Positions 36,008 through 52,972 of a stretch of DNA of 64,000 nucleotides are shown here, in pieces. Positions within the stretch are counted from its first letter, which is position 1; every line of letters begins with the position of its first letter. Source of the stretch: Pagrus major. Taxonomy: Eukaryota > Chordata > Actinopteri > Spariformes > Sparidae. A program made the translations under genes and the position numbers. The DNA lies in NCBI RefSeq assembly GCF_040436345.1, contig NC_133232.1, forward strand, positions 35,196,265 to 35,260,264. The letters are read 5' to 3'. The notes under the pieces are model-generated. The model saw only the letters and a list, made by a program, of their open reading frames with translations. It did not search any database and was not told the origin of the DNA.

Positions 36008-39000
36008 TCAGGCAACAAACTTGTTCTTGGTTGTGGAGCTGCTCTTTATGGCCGTGTCTGCATGTGACTGATATCCGATGATCACTTTTGGCGGAACGCC
36101 TAATCTCTCTTTATACACACGCCTACAGAGGCAGGGAAAGAAAAAAGACGTGTAAAGCACATTAGCAAATGCTAAAAGAAAACATTTTTAAACCTTCATA
36201 TGTGACAATAAACGACACAAGAAGCCCTACAGAGACAGGCATGTATATTAAATTATCTCTATTCTCCTTCAGTAGCACAGAGGTTGTCCACTGATGCTGT
36301 ATCTTCAGACATATTTTGCTCAACAGGGATTTCCTGCACAGCTCTGAAATACAGAAGAGTATTAGGGCCAGGGGTGAGAAAAAAAAAAAAAAAAATTTTT
36401 ATTTTGCACTTCAAGAAAAAAAAATCCCTGGAGTGTAACTTTCTGTGTGTAGTGTAACAATCTCTTCAAAGTCCTAATACAGACAACTACACTGTGTTTA
36501 TGAGCTAAAAGAGAAATTATTTCTTTGTTACTAAAGCAGATTCTGAAGTACAGTTTCACCAATTCATCTACACAAGGCACTTTGTTGAGTTGTGCTGTTT
36601 AATGTAGTCTCAAAAGGTTGAATTTAATCTTGAAATGTCAACTTTATTCTCAACATTTCAACTGTATTCACACAATTGTATTTAAACTTTATTCTCGACA
36701 TTCAGACTTTTTTCTTGAAGTGCATAATGACAAAAAACCTTATTTTTTCTCCTTAGCCCTGGCCCTAATACTCTTCCATACTGACACCCTTAAATATAAC
36801 ACTGGGGTTTTCTTTCCAGCTCTTGAACTAACTGGGTATCTATCACTGTAAAAGGAGTGTAAAATTCAAGTAGCTCATTTCAGCTATAGGGGTTTAAATA
36901 CTCATAAGTAAAAGTTACACACAACATTTGTACATGTGTAAAAAGGGCTATTGACACGTTCAACTTTGTCACCAATATTTGTGGCATGTTTGAGTTACCC
37001 TATGTGTGTGATGGCTTCTTTGTTTTCGTAGTCCGTGGTCCATATTGCGATTTTGTCTCCTTTGGCTCGGACGTTAATGACGGCTCCACAAACGTCGTCA
37101 CTGTGGTCATCAAAGGCTTCACCGATAAGACACAAGAGCTGCAGGAAAAACAAACATTATTTCCAAATGCCTTGTAATTGGGGAGCAGTTCCTTTTTAAT
37201 GGCAGACATTTTGACTTCTCACAGGAGGAAAAGCACAGGTGTTACTCTTAACAATGACTCAAGTTTCCCAGGAAGCCATGACAGGCCACAGTGTGCCAGC
37301 ATGCACTCTGGAAAATGACAGCATCTTTCACAGAAGATCATGCTGAGCTCGGTGTGTGGATTGACAGAGGTGTACTGCTGTGTAGGAGCGCCTCCTCCCG
37401 TCTTCTTCATTTATTTATTTTTCCTGTTGGCTGCAAGTAATGTCAAAGCAATTTCATTGTGCTTTTTTATACCAACATTATCTTACAACAGACAGATTGA
37501 AACATTAAATCCCTGTATGTTACAAGATATGAAAGTACTGCCTTGAATTCTGTTTTTGTAATTATTTTGCATTTGCTCCCAAGTGTGTTAGACACTGTGG
37601 GGGTTACAGCTGGAAGAATAAGGCTAAGCTTGTCACAAATGCCATAAAAATAAATCTCAGCAACACTTTACTTTAATGGAATAAACATATGTAGTTATAG
37701 TCAGCTCTACTCGTGCCCTAATGATGGAGCCGTGATATTATAAGCCTATTAATTTACATATTCGCACAGTTGATTTTTTCTGACAGCTGTAACTGTGCTG
37801 CTGTCAGCCTGGATTATGTGTTTAACTTATTTTTCTATTCATCTAATATATAGCTTGCTTTTTGTTTGTAACATATTCCAGTCTGCTGCCAGTAGTAGTC
37901 CATGTTTGCGAGTATTCATACACTGACAACACCTCCCCTTTTATGTGACTGTGCGCATGTCTAGATGTGGAAAAACCTGTTGACTTATCGACTTGATAAC
38001 CACCTTCATGTGAACACTTTGTGTGTTTGTAAGTGAAGCCAGATAACTGAAAAATATCCCGGTTATGTTGAACTTGCTTTGTAGTACAGAAACCAAAGCA
38101 GCTAAAAAAAGTGATTTATTTACACAAATGCTTTTACTGCTGTGATGCCACAAAATGTATTCCCCCGAAAAAAGAATACAGGTAAACTAGGGATGCCCCG
38201 ATTGTGAAATTCTGGGCCACTGATGATACCGATGTTTGTCTGTCATTTTGTTTTTCTTGTCATTTATTCACCTTTTGTGCTGGGAAAAAAAAAAAAAATC
38301 TTTAAAAAGCAACTGCTTCAAAAGCCTGCTATACAACTACCTACTCAGTAATATGCGTTTATATAGCCTTACAACTGGATTGCAGGGATGTCACAAGCCA
38401 GTAGCTCAAAAAAGTGCCGGTGCTAAACTGATATGTCACAACAGATAAACACCGGCCACTGCCATCATTGAATTTTAGTTAACTTGCCGATAGGGGGCGA
38501 TATTGGTTCATCCCTAGACAAGACATAAAAAGGTATCATTGAAGTATCAATACTCGACAGGACTGAACATACCGTCTCCAACCAGAACCGATCCAGGTCT
38601 GCTTTACGCTGCTGCTTGGACAGAGTTATCAGCCAGCGGCCACCTCGTCGATTCTGTTCATCCTCCCACATTGGCTCAATCCCATCCTGCATCCAAATAA
38701 AGGTCAAAGTTTACAACACTATAAATATTCCACGATGAACGAAGGCTTTAATTTGTAAGTTTCCCCTTTAGATCACGACCAAAGGTAATTAAGTTCTCAA
38801 GTTCCGTTGTTGTTCCTCTAAAAGCATAATCTGAATTTAAAAAATAATCTGCAGATCATTGCAACAGTCAAGAAACAGCTGGCCTTTTTAAATATGCATT
38901 TGGTAACCATGTCAGCATGTAAATGTGGCAACTGAAGTAGCATCTGACAGCAGGAACTTGTCACCACCAAAATGCATTACAAGATGCCACCTTTCCATCC

Positions 39001-42000
39001 TCTGTTTCCAACTATCCAACATTATTTATGACAGATGAGATCCAGTTTCAGTTGTGACTAATGTTCATAACTAATCCTTTATAGGCTCACTGTGGCCACT
39101 GGAGAAGATGAAGTGAAGTGAAGTGCAGCCTGACTTGGTGCGAGTATCTGGAAAAAACTATGTTTTGATTCTCCCCACCCAATGAGTACATGCATCACTG
39201 AGGATGGAGGCTCACAAATCAGCAAAACTCAGATGAATGAATTACCAACAAGGCCATGAAAGTCCAAGTTTGCCACTCTTATTTCCTTTGTAGTTCGACA
39301 GTGAGGGCTATGAATTGACTGGAATTATAAAACACAGAAAGAAAATTGTATTTCTTTTTGGTTCTGTGAGGCACAGGAAACTCAGTTTGCTGGTTTGTGG
39401 TCCATTTGAGGGCTCAACCACACACGTCATTGTTATTTATTGAGACTTGACCTCATAGGTCATGCGAAACCATGATGCGGCATGCCTTTGCCACCGGATG
39501 TCACAGTTTTATTTGCCCCTTCGCTCGCATAGAATGAGGTGAACAGGAGCTGATATTCTGCATCGTTAATTCCTTGAACGTGCGAGAGTGCACCAACGCT
39601 GTCCTGTCCCCCTAAATTAATGTGATTATCTATTAACATGGGAAGTTGAGACAGTTCAGAGTTTTAAGTGGGTATAATTATACAATGTCGAAAGACAGTT
39701 ATAAGAGCACTCTTACCTTGAAGAGCGAGTAGTCACAGCCAGACAGCAAGTTACTTGATAGCTGAATGTGATTGTATAATCTGTGAAAGATGGAGAATAT
39801 TTTATGTATGAGAGTATGTTACAGAAAACCTTTTAGCAGCCAGGCTGAAAACATGGTGCAACATAACTTCACACATCACCAACAACTGCCACTGTGAATC
39901 ATGAATAGCTCTGATGTTGTGCAATTCTACATCTTTTAATGCAGACATGTGCAGCATATAGCGATAATAAACTTACGCCCAGAAGTCTTCCACAGTGTCA
40001 ACTTTGGAGATGAGACGAAGATTAGATTGCCATGTTTTGCTTTTGTCGTTCTTGAAAAACCAAAGAGCCCACCTGCAAATCAAAGAAGGGTTAGACTGAC
40101 AGCTGCTTTCCCTCATTTGTCATGTTGCTCATTAACAACTTGTTTCACTGGAAGAGATGTGCAGATTCACAATAAAACTACTGAACCTGATATAAGGGCG
40201 AGATAAACCTGCTCAGACCCTAATGCCTTTTGAGTGTCTTAACTGATAAGACAAATATCATGTGACCCATAAGGACTTAACTCTTCAATGTCCCATCATT
40301 AAAAATCAGAACTGTATTAATGCACTTGTTCATCATGTTTTCTGCATGACAACTTCTTGACTCTACTTGCTGGGGAACAAGGAGTAAAACTAGACTTACT
40401 TGTTCTGTAATGGATGCTTAATGTACGATTCAGGACTCACGACCTTTTGTTTCTTCTGAGGATTTGCCGCAACTGAAGAGGACACCTAGGAAACACAACG
40501 GTACAAAGACGCATTAAAACTTTCAGAGAATTGTCAAACAAAATGTTGGGGCTTTTTAAAATTGCTGCGTTTCTAATGTGCCATCTGTGATGACAGCTGC
40601 TGGCACTGTTATGCTGCATTTAATCATCTAACTTGTCTTTAGTTTTATTGTCGTAATTGAAATTTTGGAAAAAAAAAAAGGTTATGCTCGTGGCTATGAT
40701 ACTTTGGAGAGTATATGAGAGTGGATAGGAGGTATAGGGCTGTAAATAAGGATTATTTTCACTGTCGAGTAAACTTGTTCGGGCTATAAAATGTGAAAAA
40801 TGGCGATCAGTGTTTCCTCATGCCGTAGATGAAACCCTCAAAAATCTTGTTTTGTTTAATTTACTGATGGAGTAAAGAAAACCACAAATATTGACATTTA
40901 AGAGGCTGAAATGAGGATTTTTTCCTAAAAAAAATTAAACCATTTAATCGATTCTCAAAATAGTGCGTGATTTGTTTAATAATTAACGGATTACTTGCTG
41001 CAGCTTTATGGGGTATTTAAGTAGTTTTAAGGAGGAATGTGCATTTTTTTGTATCGTTTACTTTTGTTGTGTGTTCCTCTGTATTACTTCACTGCTTCTG
41101 TGGATTTTGATGATAAAGTAAATTTGATTTGTTTTGACCCTTATCCATGAGGCCGATATTAAAATCTTAAGTTTGCCTTTGTGTTGCGGTCTTTGGACAA
41201 TCTTAAACTATTTTTGCATATAACTTGACTAATTTGGCCACGCCATCTTAAAACCATTCCTTGGTCCCTCGTCAATCAATATAAAATCTACAGTCAGAAA
41301 TCTTGGTGTCATATTTGATTCCCAACTGAACTTTGAACCATGTCGGTAATCTCATTACTTCCATCTAAGAAACATTAATACATTTAAATCAGTGCCTATT
41401 CTTTCCTCCCTTCACTGGCTGCCAGTTAAATTCAGGATTTATCATAAGATAACTTTTAAAGCCCAACACGGTCTGGCTCCCAGTTACATTACTGAACTAT
41501 TGACTCCCTACGCTACAAATCAAATCGCAACCTAAGATCATCCAACCTACCCTCGCTGGACGTACGTAGGTCAAGGCTGGTGACCGAGGGCGAACAGGGT
41601 TTAACTATCAGAGCTCCACGATCAGGCAAAACACTCCCTGTTTTGAGGTCATTGCTTAAAACTTTTTTTTTTTTTTTTAATATAGGAAAACCTTTTTGAT
41701 GACAGATCTGTAAATTCGACATGTATTCTAGTGTTTTACTTTTCTTATCCATTTCAATTCAAAACTTTATTGTGGACTCACGGTCCGGATAAAAGACAAG
41801 ATATGACTTAAAATAAATGACTTACAAACTCACAAAAAAAAGAGCTTTTAAATGGCTTAAAAACAGTGACAGAGGCAGCTTACTGACTGGAACTGGTGGC
41901 TTGTGGTGCTAAACCTTATGTCTCGAATAAAACCAGGATGATTTTATGTTCAGACACATTAAAAGGTGGCAAATAAATTTAAACATGAGATTTCTTAAAA

Positions 42001-42666
42001 CAGATTGGAAAGTACCGACTCCTGCAGCAATGAACATTAAAAAACAATGGTGGCCTGTGTTTTTAATGTTTTATCTTAATATATTCTCTGAAGCACTTTT
42101 TGCCTTTTATTCTCATGTGTCCTGTGAAGCTTATTTTAACCTGTATTTCACGTGAAGCACTTTGTAGCCTTGCTGAGATGAGTGAAGAGAGAGGAGCATG
42201 TCTTAGCTAGCTTGTGTTGTTTTGTCGCTGCCGCTGCTAACACAACGCGTAGCCGCCGCTGCTAGCTCGCTATTAGCTCGCTGCTAGCTGTCTGCTGAAG
42301 GTCCAACTAGTCGGAACCGAGTTGTGGATCAACGCTTGGAGGCTCCGCTCATTCATCCGAGCACCAGAGTTACTGTCAGGGTGGTTTCACCCGGTGTCGG
42401 TCCCCGAGGTCGCTACACTTCACAGCGGTCACTACAAGCGTCGGTGTGCGGAGCGACTGTGTTCGTCTCCGGCGCCGGTGCGTTAGTGTTGTTCTGTTAC
42501 CTGCCACAGGTGAACAACGGGACGTCTACACAACTACTGAAGGTGTCCCGTCTCAACAACCCCGTCGTTGTGTTTCATCGTTCGTGTTTTCACGGGGGAT
42601 AAACGCGAACTGCGGGACTGGGGCGCCGGTGTGTCGCTGTGCACTCACCACCAGAGCGGTCGCCAT
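36008..42666 (-). CDS. eif4e: Eukaryotic translation initiation factor 4E (cap-binding)
   Basis: Cytoplasmic mRNA cap-binding subunit of eIF4F. It recruits eIF4G to the m7G cap and is restrained by 4E-BPs. Seven coding exons on the minus strand: 42649-42666, 40400-40485, 39977-40072, 39717-39780, 38573-38686, 36999-37138 and 36008-36122. All have GT-AG borders and compatible phases, and they total 210 residues (human 217). Visible landmarks: HPLQNKWALWFFKND; cap-stacking Trp49 and Trp95 followed by Glu96 (human W56, W102, E103); Trp66 in VEDFWALYNHI for eIF4G/4E-BP binding; Trp159 in IAIWTTDYEN; and the Mnk-target Ser202 in SSSTTKNKFVA. The start chosen (MATALV) matches the family's MAT start. 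The frame is also open upstream to another ATG near 42837. The N-terminus is short and basic (NPQKKQKVV), unlike the acidic human tail. Which fish eIF4E-1 paralogue this is remains unsettled. Confidence 0.97.
36354..36776. mobile_element. MITE in eif4e intron 6
   Basis: A 423-bp element bounded by a perfect 20-bp inverted repeat: GAAGAGTATTAGGGCCAGG at the left and CCTGGCCCTAATACTCTTC at the right. Poly-A and poly-T lie just inside the ends. The interior repeats AACTTTATTCTC-like phrases, a texture seen in abundant teleost non-autonomous DNA elements. No coding capacity. It lies wholly within the intron between 36123 and 36998. Confidence 0.85.
41225..42190 (+). mobile_element. Degraded LINE 3' fragment in eif4e intron 1
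   Basis: Around 41285-41330 the plus strand encodes STVRNLGVIFDSQLNF. At about 41394-41535 it encodes PILSSLHWLPVKFRI... HGLAPSYITELLTPYA, the typical C-terminal end of Rex1/L2-type (Jockey-group) reverse-transcriptase ORFs. The piece between them is deleted and stops follow. A tail-like segment, CTTTTTGCC ... GTGAAGCACTTTGTAGCCTTG, lies at 42080-42170, separated by unrelated sequence. It is antisense to eif4e. It is a dead fragment. Confidence 0.8.
42200..42648. other. CpG-rich first part of eif4e intron 1
   Basis: GC- and CpG-rich sequence continuous with the eif4e promoter, with a GCTAGCTCGCT short tandem motif near 42260. A 92-codon plus-strand open frame here (42324-42602) reflects the base composition and resembles no known protein. 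Confidence 0.6.
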
Positions 42667-42760
42667 CTTCTGGGAGTCTCGCTCACTTTCCTGCGACCGT
42701 TGAAATAGAGAATGTGATTGGGCCATCTGGTACCGTCGCACCGCGCATGCGCAAGAGGAC
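42664..42760 (-). promoter_or_regulatory. eif4e core promoter and start region
   Basis: TATA-less, CpG-rich. On the minus strand the start codon lies inside AAGATGGCGACC, the YY1 consensus typical of housekeeping genes. Upstream are a CCAAT box (ATTGG on plus at 42717-42721) and a perfect palindromic NRF1 site GCGCATGCGC at 42743-42752. The exact transcription start is unknown. Confidence 0.65.
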
Positions 42761-42924
42761 GAAGCACGTGTTGATGCAGGGTTTGTTTGGGACTCACTGC
42801 TGATGTCTTCCTGGGATAAATGACCATTATCACTCATCAGTAATTAAAAAAAGTCCTACATTTATCTGAGGAAGTCATCTGCAATTGTCCTTGAAGTGAT
42901 AAGAAAAGATCACATGAATTAAAA

Positions 42925-43690
42925 TACATGAATTCAAATCAAAATCAGATCAATTTGATTTACATAGGCCAAAATCACAGTCACATTGCCTCAGTGGGCT
43001 TCACAATCTGTACAGTGAACAACACCCTCTGTCCTAAGACCCTCGAATAGAGTGGGGAAAAACTTTCCATATTTAAAAAATTTAAAAAAACTTTTAACGG
43101 GAAAAAAAGGTGGAAGAAACCTCAGGAAGTGCCACAGAGGAGGGATCCCTGTCCCGGGACAGACATGCAATAGATGTTTCATGTACAGAACAGAACAACA
43201 AAATCACAGTTTTCATATTTCATTGCTAGAATGCCTGATGCAAGTAAGTTACATAAAATATATGTGAGGAGTGTGGATCCAGGAGGACGACTGAGCAGGT
43301 CGAGGCATCGCCAAGTGGTGCCCGGGCCACATGGCCTCCACTCCACCACGGTGACCTGGAAAACAACAGGCCACACGAGATAATTAGCAAAAAAACCCCA
43401 TCAGAATGTAAAAAGATTTGAATTTCACAGAAGTACAGATATAAGGAGATAGTAAAACAGAAGAGAGCAATGATCCATGGGAGCCCAGGGTAATGACGAT
43501 CCAGACCTCTCAATGTGTGAGGCAGAGGAGAGGAGAGAGGAGAGGAGGAGAAAGCTAGAGAGGGAGAGGAGAGTGAGAGTAGTACATCCATCGAACTTGT
43601 GACCATTATCTGGACATTTCTTTTGTGGTTTGCAGAAGTATTCACGTAAAGCAAGAGATTATTAATAAACTGAATCATCCCAATCTTTTA
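42925..43690 (+). repeat. Interspersed repeat, long copy
   Basis: Begins near AATTTGATTTACATAGGCC, passes CCTCAGTGGGCTTCACAATC, CCCTCTGTCCTAAGACCCTC and CACAGAGGAGGGATCCCTG, and continues to a GAGAG-rich tract at 43526-43575. It is homologous to 59935-60345. Such sequences are abundant in teleost genomes. I cannot assign the superfamily and see no coding frame. Confidence 0.75.
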
Positions 43691-44560
43691 CCAATACAGC
43701 TGATAATAATCAGGAGATCAGGTTGACTTATTTAGCCCTTGATCAAAGTCCCAGTCTAAAACATTATCACACTAGACTCGAAAACATCAAAGATACAGAT
43801 TCAAAAGTCCACGACAAGCCACAAAACCAGTGACAGTATACTTCGGCAAAATATATTAATATCTTGTGTTACTGCTTGTCTTGTAATTAACATACACGAC
43901 TCAAAATTATGGATATTGGGATATGGGTGCATAAACCCTAACTCCATGTTCCCAAGGCCGTGAGACTCTTGAACTCATCCTCAACACTCCACTGCCAATT
44001 TTTTTTTTCTTTTAAAAATGTAGCAGGACATGCAAACTTTAAACATTATTTTGTTTTTCAAACACTTGAATTGTGTATATTATATCTGTATGAATGAGAA
44101 TAGTTAGGAATGCAGGCAGCTAATGAGAGCTTGTGGATTACTGCGCTGCACTGTCCATACTGCAAAAAGATACAGTAAGATTCAACAGTCATGCTGAGTC
44201 AGATGAGGTGTTGGTGGGTGATTATGATTATCTTTAAGACAGGATGAAGCTTGTGATCTAATCAGGCTGTGGTATGCTATCTCACAGTTTGTGATGACTT
44301 TATCAAAAGTCAAATATAAGTGCAATATATACCAAAAGTATACAAGTCATTTTAACTGGCATATTTGTTTGTAAAATGTGTATTTATTCTCACTATTTAT
44401 CACATTTGTTTATGTTTTGTGATATTCAGTGTCTGTCACAATATGTGCATTAAGTATGAACGTGGTGTTGCATAATGTAGCTGTTATGTAATATGATTAA
44501 ATGCTGTTATCGTGCTTTGAGTTCTTGGAACAGTGAATAAACAGGACTGACAGACTCATT
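43691..44560. other. Stretch between eif4e and adh5, no gene seen
   Basis: AT-rich, no open frame or repeat that I recognise. It contains the end-to-5' gap between the adh5 polyadenylation region and the sequence upstream of eif4e. Confidence 0.45.
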
Positions 44561-44582
44561 GTTGACTGACGTTTCAAAAAAC

Positions 44583-44588
44583 TTTAAT
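44583..44588 (-). terminator. adh5 polyadenylation signal
   Basis: ATTAAA on the minus strand, about 165 nt past the adh5 stop codon at 44752. It is a common variant signal at a plausible distance. Confidence 0.6.
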
Positions 44589-44751
44589 GACTTTTGATTT
44601 TTGCTTCAAACAGTTAAACTGCTTGTGTTCTAATACTGAAACTTATGTCAAAACAAATGAACAAGTGCAGAGAGAAACATTAAGTGCTGCTGCAACTATG
44701 GAAGGAGATTGTTTAAAGGCCGGATGTGAAAGAGGTCGTGATTCAGGCACT

Positions 44752-49206
<4,455 letters not shown>

Positions 49207-49320
49207 GTTGGTTTCCTCAGCAGAGGGGAGGGGGCGGAGCCTAACCGGAAGGAGTTAACCATCCGGACCAATCAGAAACGAGAACGGGCAAGCGGACGCG
49301 TGACGTAGGCACGACGGTGG
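49207..49320 (-). promoter_or_regulatory. adh5 promoter
   Basis: Directly upstream of the adh5 ATG is a GC-rich TATA-less stretch. It has a GC box (GGGGGCGGAGC, plus strand, about 49230), an ETS-like ACCGGAAGG (49244-49252), a CCAAT box (ACCAATCAG, about 49267) and a CRE-like TGACGTAG (about 49301). This combination fits a ubiquitously expressed class III ADH. The boxes are seen; function is inferred. Confidence 0.6.
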
Positions 49321-50160
49321 AAAAGAGCTTAATTTTTAATTTATTTTGTATTATTTTTGAGTCTATTTCATGTTTGTATCACATTAAAGCCCAGAATCAG
49401 AAGAACACCGGAGTTATAAATGTTTTTTAAAAATCTCACAGTAACTTCATTATTTTTTTATGTAGTGGATATAAATACTAACATGTGAAAGTGAAAGCCT
49501 TCTTAGCCTTAAAAATAGATGTGACAAAATAAATGACAGCTGACCGACACTGTCCCCTGACACAGACTGAGTTGGTCTTAAGGTGGATAAGTGGAACCAA
49601 AACAACACCTATTTAATTGTTTGTATTTATACTGAATGTGAGCTAATTCTTCAAAACACAAAATAAAAATTCTGACATCACAGAATAAACAATCAAATAA
49701 CTCATTTTGAGTAGTGTTTATCGTCTTCGCCCTCATTAAATGTTGCAGAATCTATAAATATGAAAAATACTTCATCCATCTAAAAATTTTAACTACTGGA
49801 CACAAGATGTCTCGTACTTCACTGAAAGGTCCAGTACTACTCGCACGGTAGGCAAGTTTCCCATCACACCTTTGCACGTTGGATCATGTTATGTTTGTGT
49901 TTTGGTGAAACTCAGATCTAAAGGTGAAACCATGTTGCTGCAGGCATCGTTCTGCACAGTAAAGAGTGCATCCCTCAGTGAAATAAAACAAGCAGAGCAC
50001 GTTGTGGAGGGGACGGGCACCATAAAATCTTCATATGTTTTGACATCTGCTGAAACATCACTTTCTTTATAGTGTGTTTTTCCTATTCCAAGTAATGCCC
50101 TCGGGGGAAATAACACACCTTAGGATGGCGTCGTATTACGGATACCTGAGAGATTAAATC
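49321..50160. other. Spacer between adh5 and gar1
   Basis: AT-rich spacer between the adh5 promoter and the presumed gar1 3' end. No repeat or gene recognised. Confidence 0.5.
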
Positions 50161-50183
50161 AATGACACAGTTACAAAGCACCC

Positions 50184-50189
50184 TTTAAT
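50184..50189 (-). terminator. Probable gar1 polyadenylation signal
   Basis: ATTAAA on the minus strand, about 530 nt past the gar1 stop codon. No nearer AATAAA was noticed. Confidence 0.45.
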
Positions 50190-50719
50190 CAAGGTCTTCA
50201 ACAAAAATGTGACAATATCCTGTTTAAGATTTTACAAACTATGGGTATTAAAATGTTTTCAACTAATAGCATAAAAGCCTGATTTACCACACATGTTCCC
50301 ATATCTCAGGAAATTAACACATTGAGGTTTGTGAATGCATCTTTTGAAATCTTATTCAAAAGTATAAACATCTGTCATGGCCTAACATTTTAACACAGTC
50401 AGCGCAGGATAATGACAATGCCTGTTCACTGTTCACAAAGGGACCCAAATATCCTCCCAGACAGGCAGAAAAGGTCCTCGTTATGTTACAAACAAGCATA
50501 CATATGAACCTTTTTAAATACAAATCATGGAGATCCATCAGTCATTCAAAACTAGTACAAAAATAAAACAAAAAGAGAAAATCCACTCAAGTTCTACAAA
50601 GTGAGGCAATGTCCATATTCTGAGTCCATCAGGCCGAACACTGATATAAAACGCAGCCTTTGTTACTTGTGTGGCAGAAGACTGGAATGGGACGGTCACA
50701 CCAGAGCACCACAGTCGGA

Positions 50720-52972
50720 TCATCTCCCACCTACAGGCAAACAACAAAAAATTAGTACCTTTAAACGTGGAAAGACGAAGAACAATTTGTAGAAGACTGA
50801 AAAAGGACCAACCTCTGAATCCACGTCCGCCACCGCCTCCTCTTCCTCCTCTGAAGCCTCCACCGCGTCCACCTCCGAACCCTCCACCGCGGCCGCCAAA
50901 TCCTCCGCCGCGACCACCTCCACCTCTGCCACCTCGAAAACCGCCTGGGAAAAACAAATAGAAGCAAAACAGTATTAACTTAACGTCGGAAACACTGAGC
51001 TTTTTTAGTTTGACAGCTTACTCTAGAATAAGCCTGCCCCGGTGTGACGAGCTACACATTGATAAACAATAGGAGACGGGATTTATTAAAATGAGACAAA
51101 GTTAGATGCCTCACCTCCGCGACCGCCGCCTCTACCCCCGCCTCGGCCTCCTCTTGGCGGACCTTTCTCTCCTGGCGGCCTGGGGAGGAATCTCTGCAGC
51201 GGGAGGAGCTTCATCGGATCTATATAAAACTAAAGAGGCATCGCAAATTACATACAGTGTAACACACAGAGGAACTGAAATGTTTGCAAGGATTAAAATT
51301 AACCATTTCTAAAATGTTAATGTCTGTTTTACCTTCTGCATTTTCTTAAATGACGATGCCTTCATGTTATCAGACAGTTTGACTGAAAAATACTGCACGG
51401 GTGGATTAAGGAATCAACGGGATTTTGAGCAGCAACAATTACACTTAATCTTGATAAATTGACCTTTATTTTTGTTAAACCACAAGATGTGTCAGAGGTC
51501 CAGAGACTGAACTACAACAGAAAGGATACAAAGTCACGGAGCTGGCCGAATATCTCATCCACCTTCCCGATCTGCTCCTTGTTTTCCAAGTACACTGGGG
51601 CGTTGAAGTAGGGAACTTTGTTTTCTTCTGTTGTACACTTGCACACAATGTCATCTTCACACGGATGCACGAACTCTCCCAGTGCTGTACAGTGGAAACA
51701 CAATGAACCACAGTTAGTTGTGTGAAAAAGCTGTTTTGGCAGACTTTGCTCAAGGACATTGGACATTTTTGGACATTTAAACAGCAAAAACAAACCAAGG
51801 GAAAAAGAATCATCAACAAATAAAACAAAACAAACAAAATGAAGGAAGTTGGCAAAAAAGGAAATTCTGAAACCCTGAAGGTATAAACACAAGTCACTAA
51901 TGAGGACCATGTGTACATGGTTAGTCTTATGATTGCATGATGATCACTCAAATTATGTAATTTCACAAGTTTCCAGTTCCCCATTTCACATCTGGGTTTT
52001 TTAAATGTCACATTCACATCACATGGTGTGAATGATGGCCACAAGATATTTTCATAACTTGTAACTTGTTAAAAAAAACCCACGGTTGCAGTTTGTTGCG
52101 GAGCATGAAAAGTTATGTGTATTATTGACAACACAGTACTTGATTACTGCGACTAACACTTTGCCTTTTTTTGCTTTTCAGGCACTTCCACATTATTGAG
52201 CCCAAAGTCTGACATCATAGTCGATATTAAAAGGTGTTGGTGTGGGCGGTATTTACAGGCCGGGTACTGGTAATTATGGTCATTTTCCTGACCACACAAT
52301 TAAGTGTTTAGTGGCAAGTGTGGTTACTGGAAGTGGACCCGGCTGTTTTTGACCTTTGCAAGCTGCTCCACCCACTGACTGCATCTAGTTAACTCCCTCT
52401 GCCCCGTCAAAATAAAAGCAACTTAGTAAAGTTTTGTCACAAAGAAATTCAGTCTTACAATTTTAATATTTACAATATCAATACAAACTCTGAAATATTT
52501 ATTTTCCATCGCTGTTCTCAGAAGAAAATGAGGTCCCCAGAACACTGTTTGAAGCTAGAAAGGTGGCAGGGTCCGCCACACATCAGTGCAGTTGTGTTGT
52601 CCTTTAGAGTCAGTTTGTGTTTCAGTCAATGAAGATCTCTCTCTTCTGATCAAACTCTTCTTTCCTAAACTACACACTGCACCTTTAATCACACAGCTCA
52701 GTCACCAGCCTCAGCTTCTGCAACATATTTTCCCAACATCACAGGTTCGTGACTCGGTTCTTACCGACAACATATTCTGGAGGACCGTAGTCTTGTCTGA
52801 ATCCACCTCTGCCTCCACCCCGTCCGAACCCACCACCTCTGCCTCCTCCAAACCCTCCACCGCCTCTGCCTCCTCCAAATCCACCGCCTCTGCCTCCACC
52901 ACCTCGGTTAAATCCTCCGCCGCCACCTCGGTTAAATCCTCCGCCTCGTCCTCCTCCTCCTCTGAAAGACAT
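50720..52972 (-). CDS. gar1: H/ACA ribonucleoprotein complex subunit 1
   Basis: Core protein of nucleolar and Cajal-body H/ACA RNPs. With dyskerin, NOP10 and NHP2 it guides rRNA/snRNA pseudouridylation and is part of telomerase. Six minus-strand coding exons: 52765-52972, 51530-51684, 51333-51392, 51115-51229, 50813-50944 and 50720-50730, giving 226 residues (human 217). Order: an N-terminal glycine/arginine-rich domain starting [11 protein letters not shown] (about 1-60); the conserved core [16 protein letters not shown] ... [39 protein letters not shown] and [28 protein letters not shown]; then a second RGG domain. The last exon adds only the codons ...GGR-stop. The donor of exon 5 is a weak GTTGGT. 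A non-coding 5' exon is implied, with donor GTGAGT after 53224 and acceptor before 52988. Proline-rich open frames on the opposite strand are shadows of the RGG repeats. Confidence 0.97.

Noticed and set aside
42324-42602. 92-codon plus-strand open frame opposite eif4e
   Set aside because: It falls in the CpG-rich first intron, matches no family, and is best explained by base composition.
43226-43678. 150-codon minus-strand open frame
   Set aside because: It lies within an interspersed repeat that recurs at 59935-60345 and has no recognisable domain.
50671-50961. Proline-rich plus-strand open frame
   Set aside because: It is the antisense of the gar1 C-terminal RGG exon.
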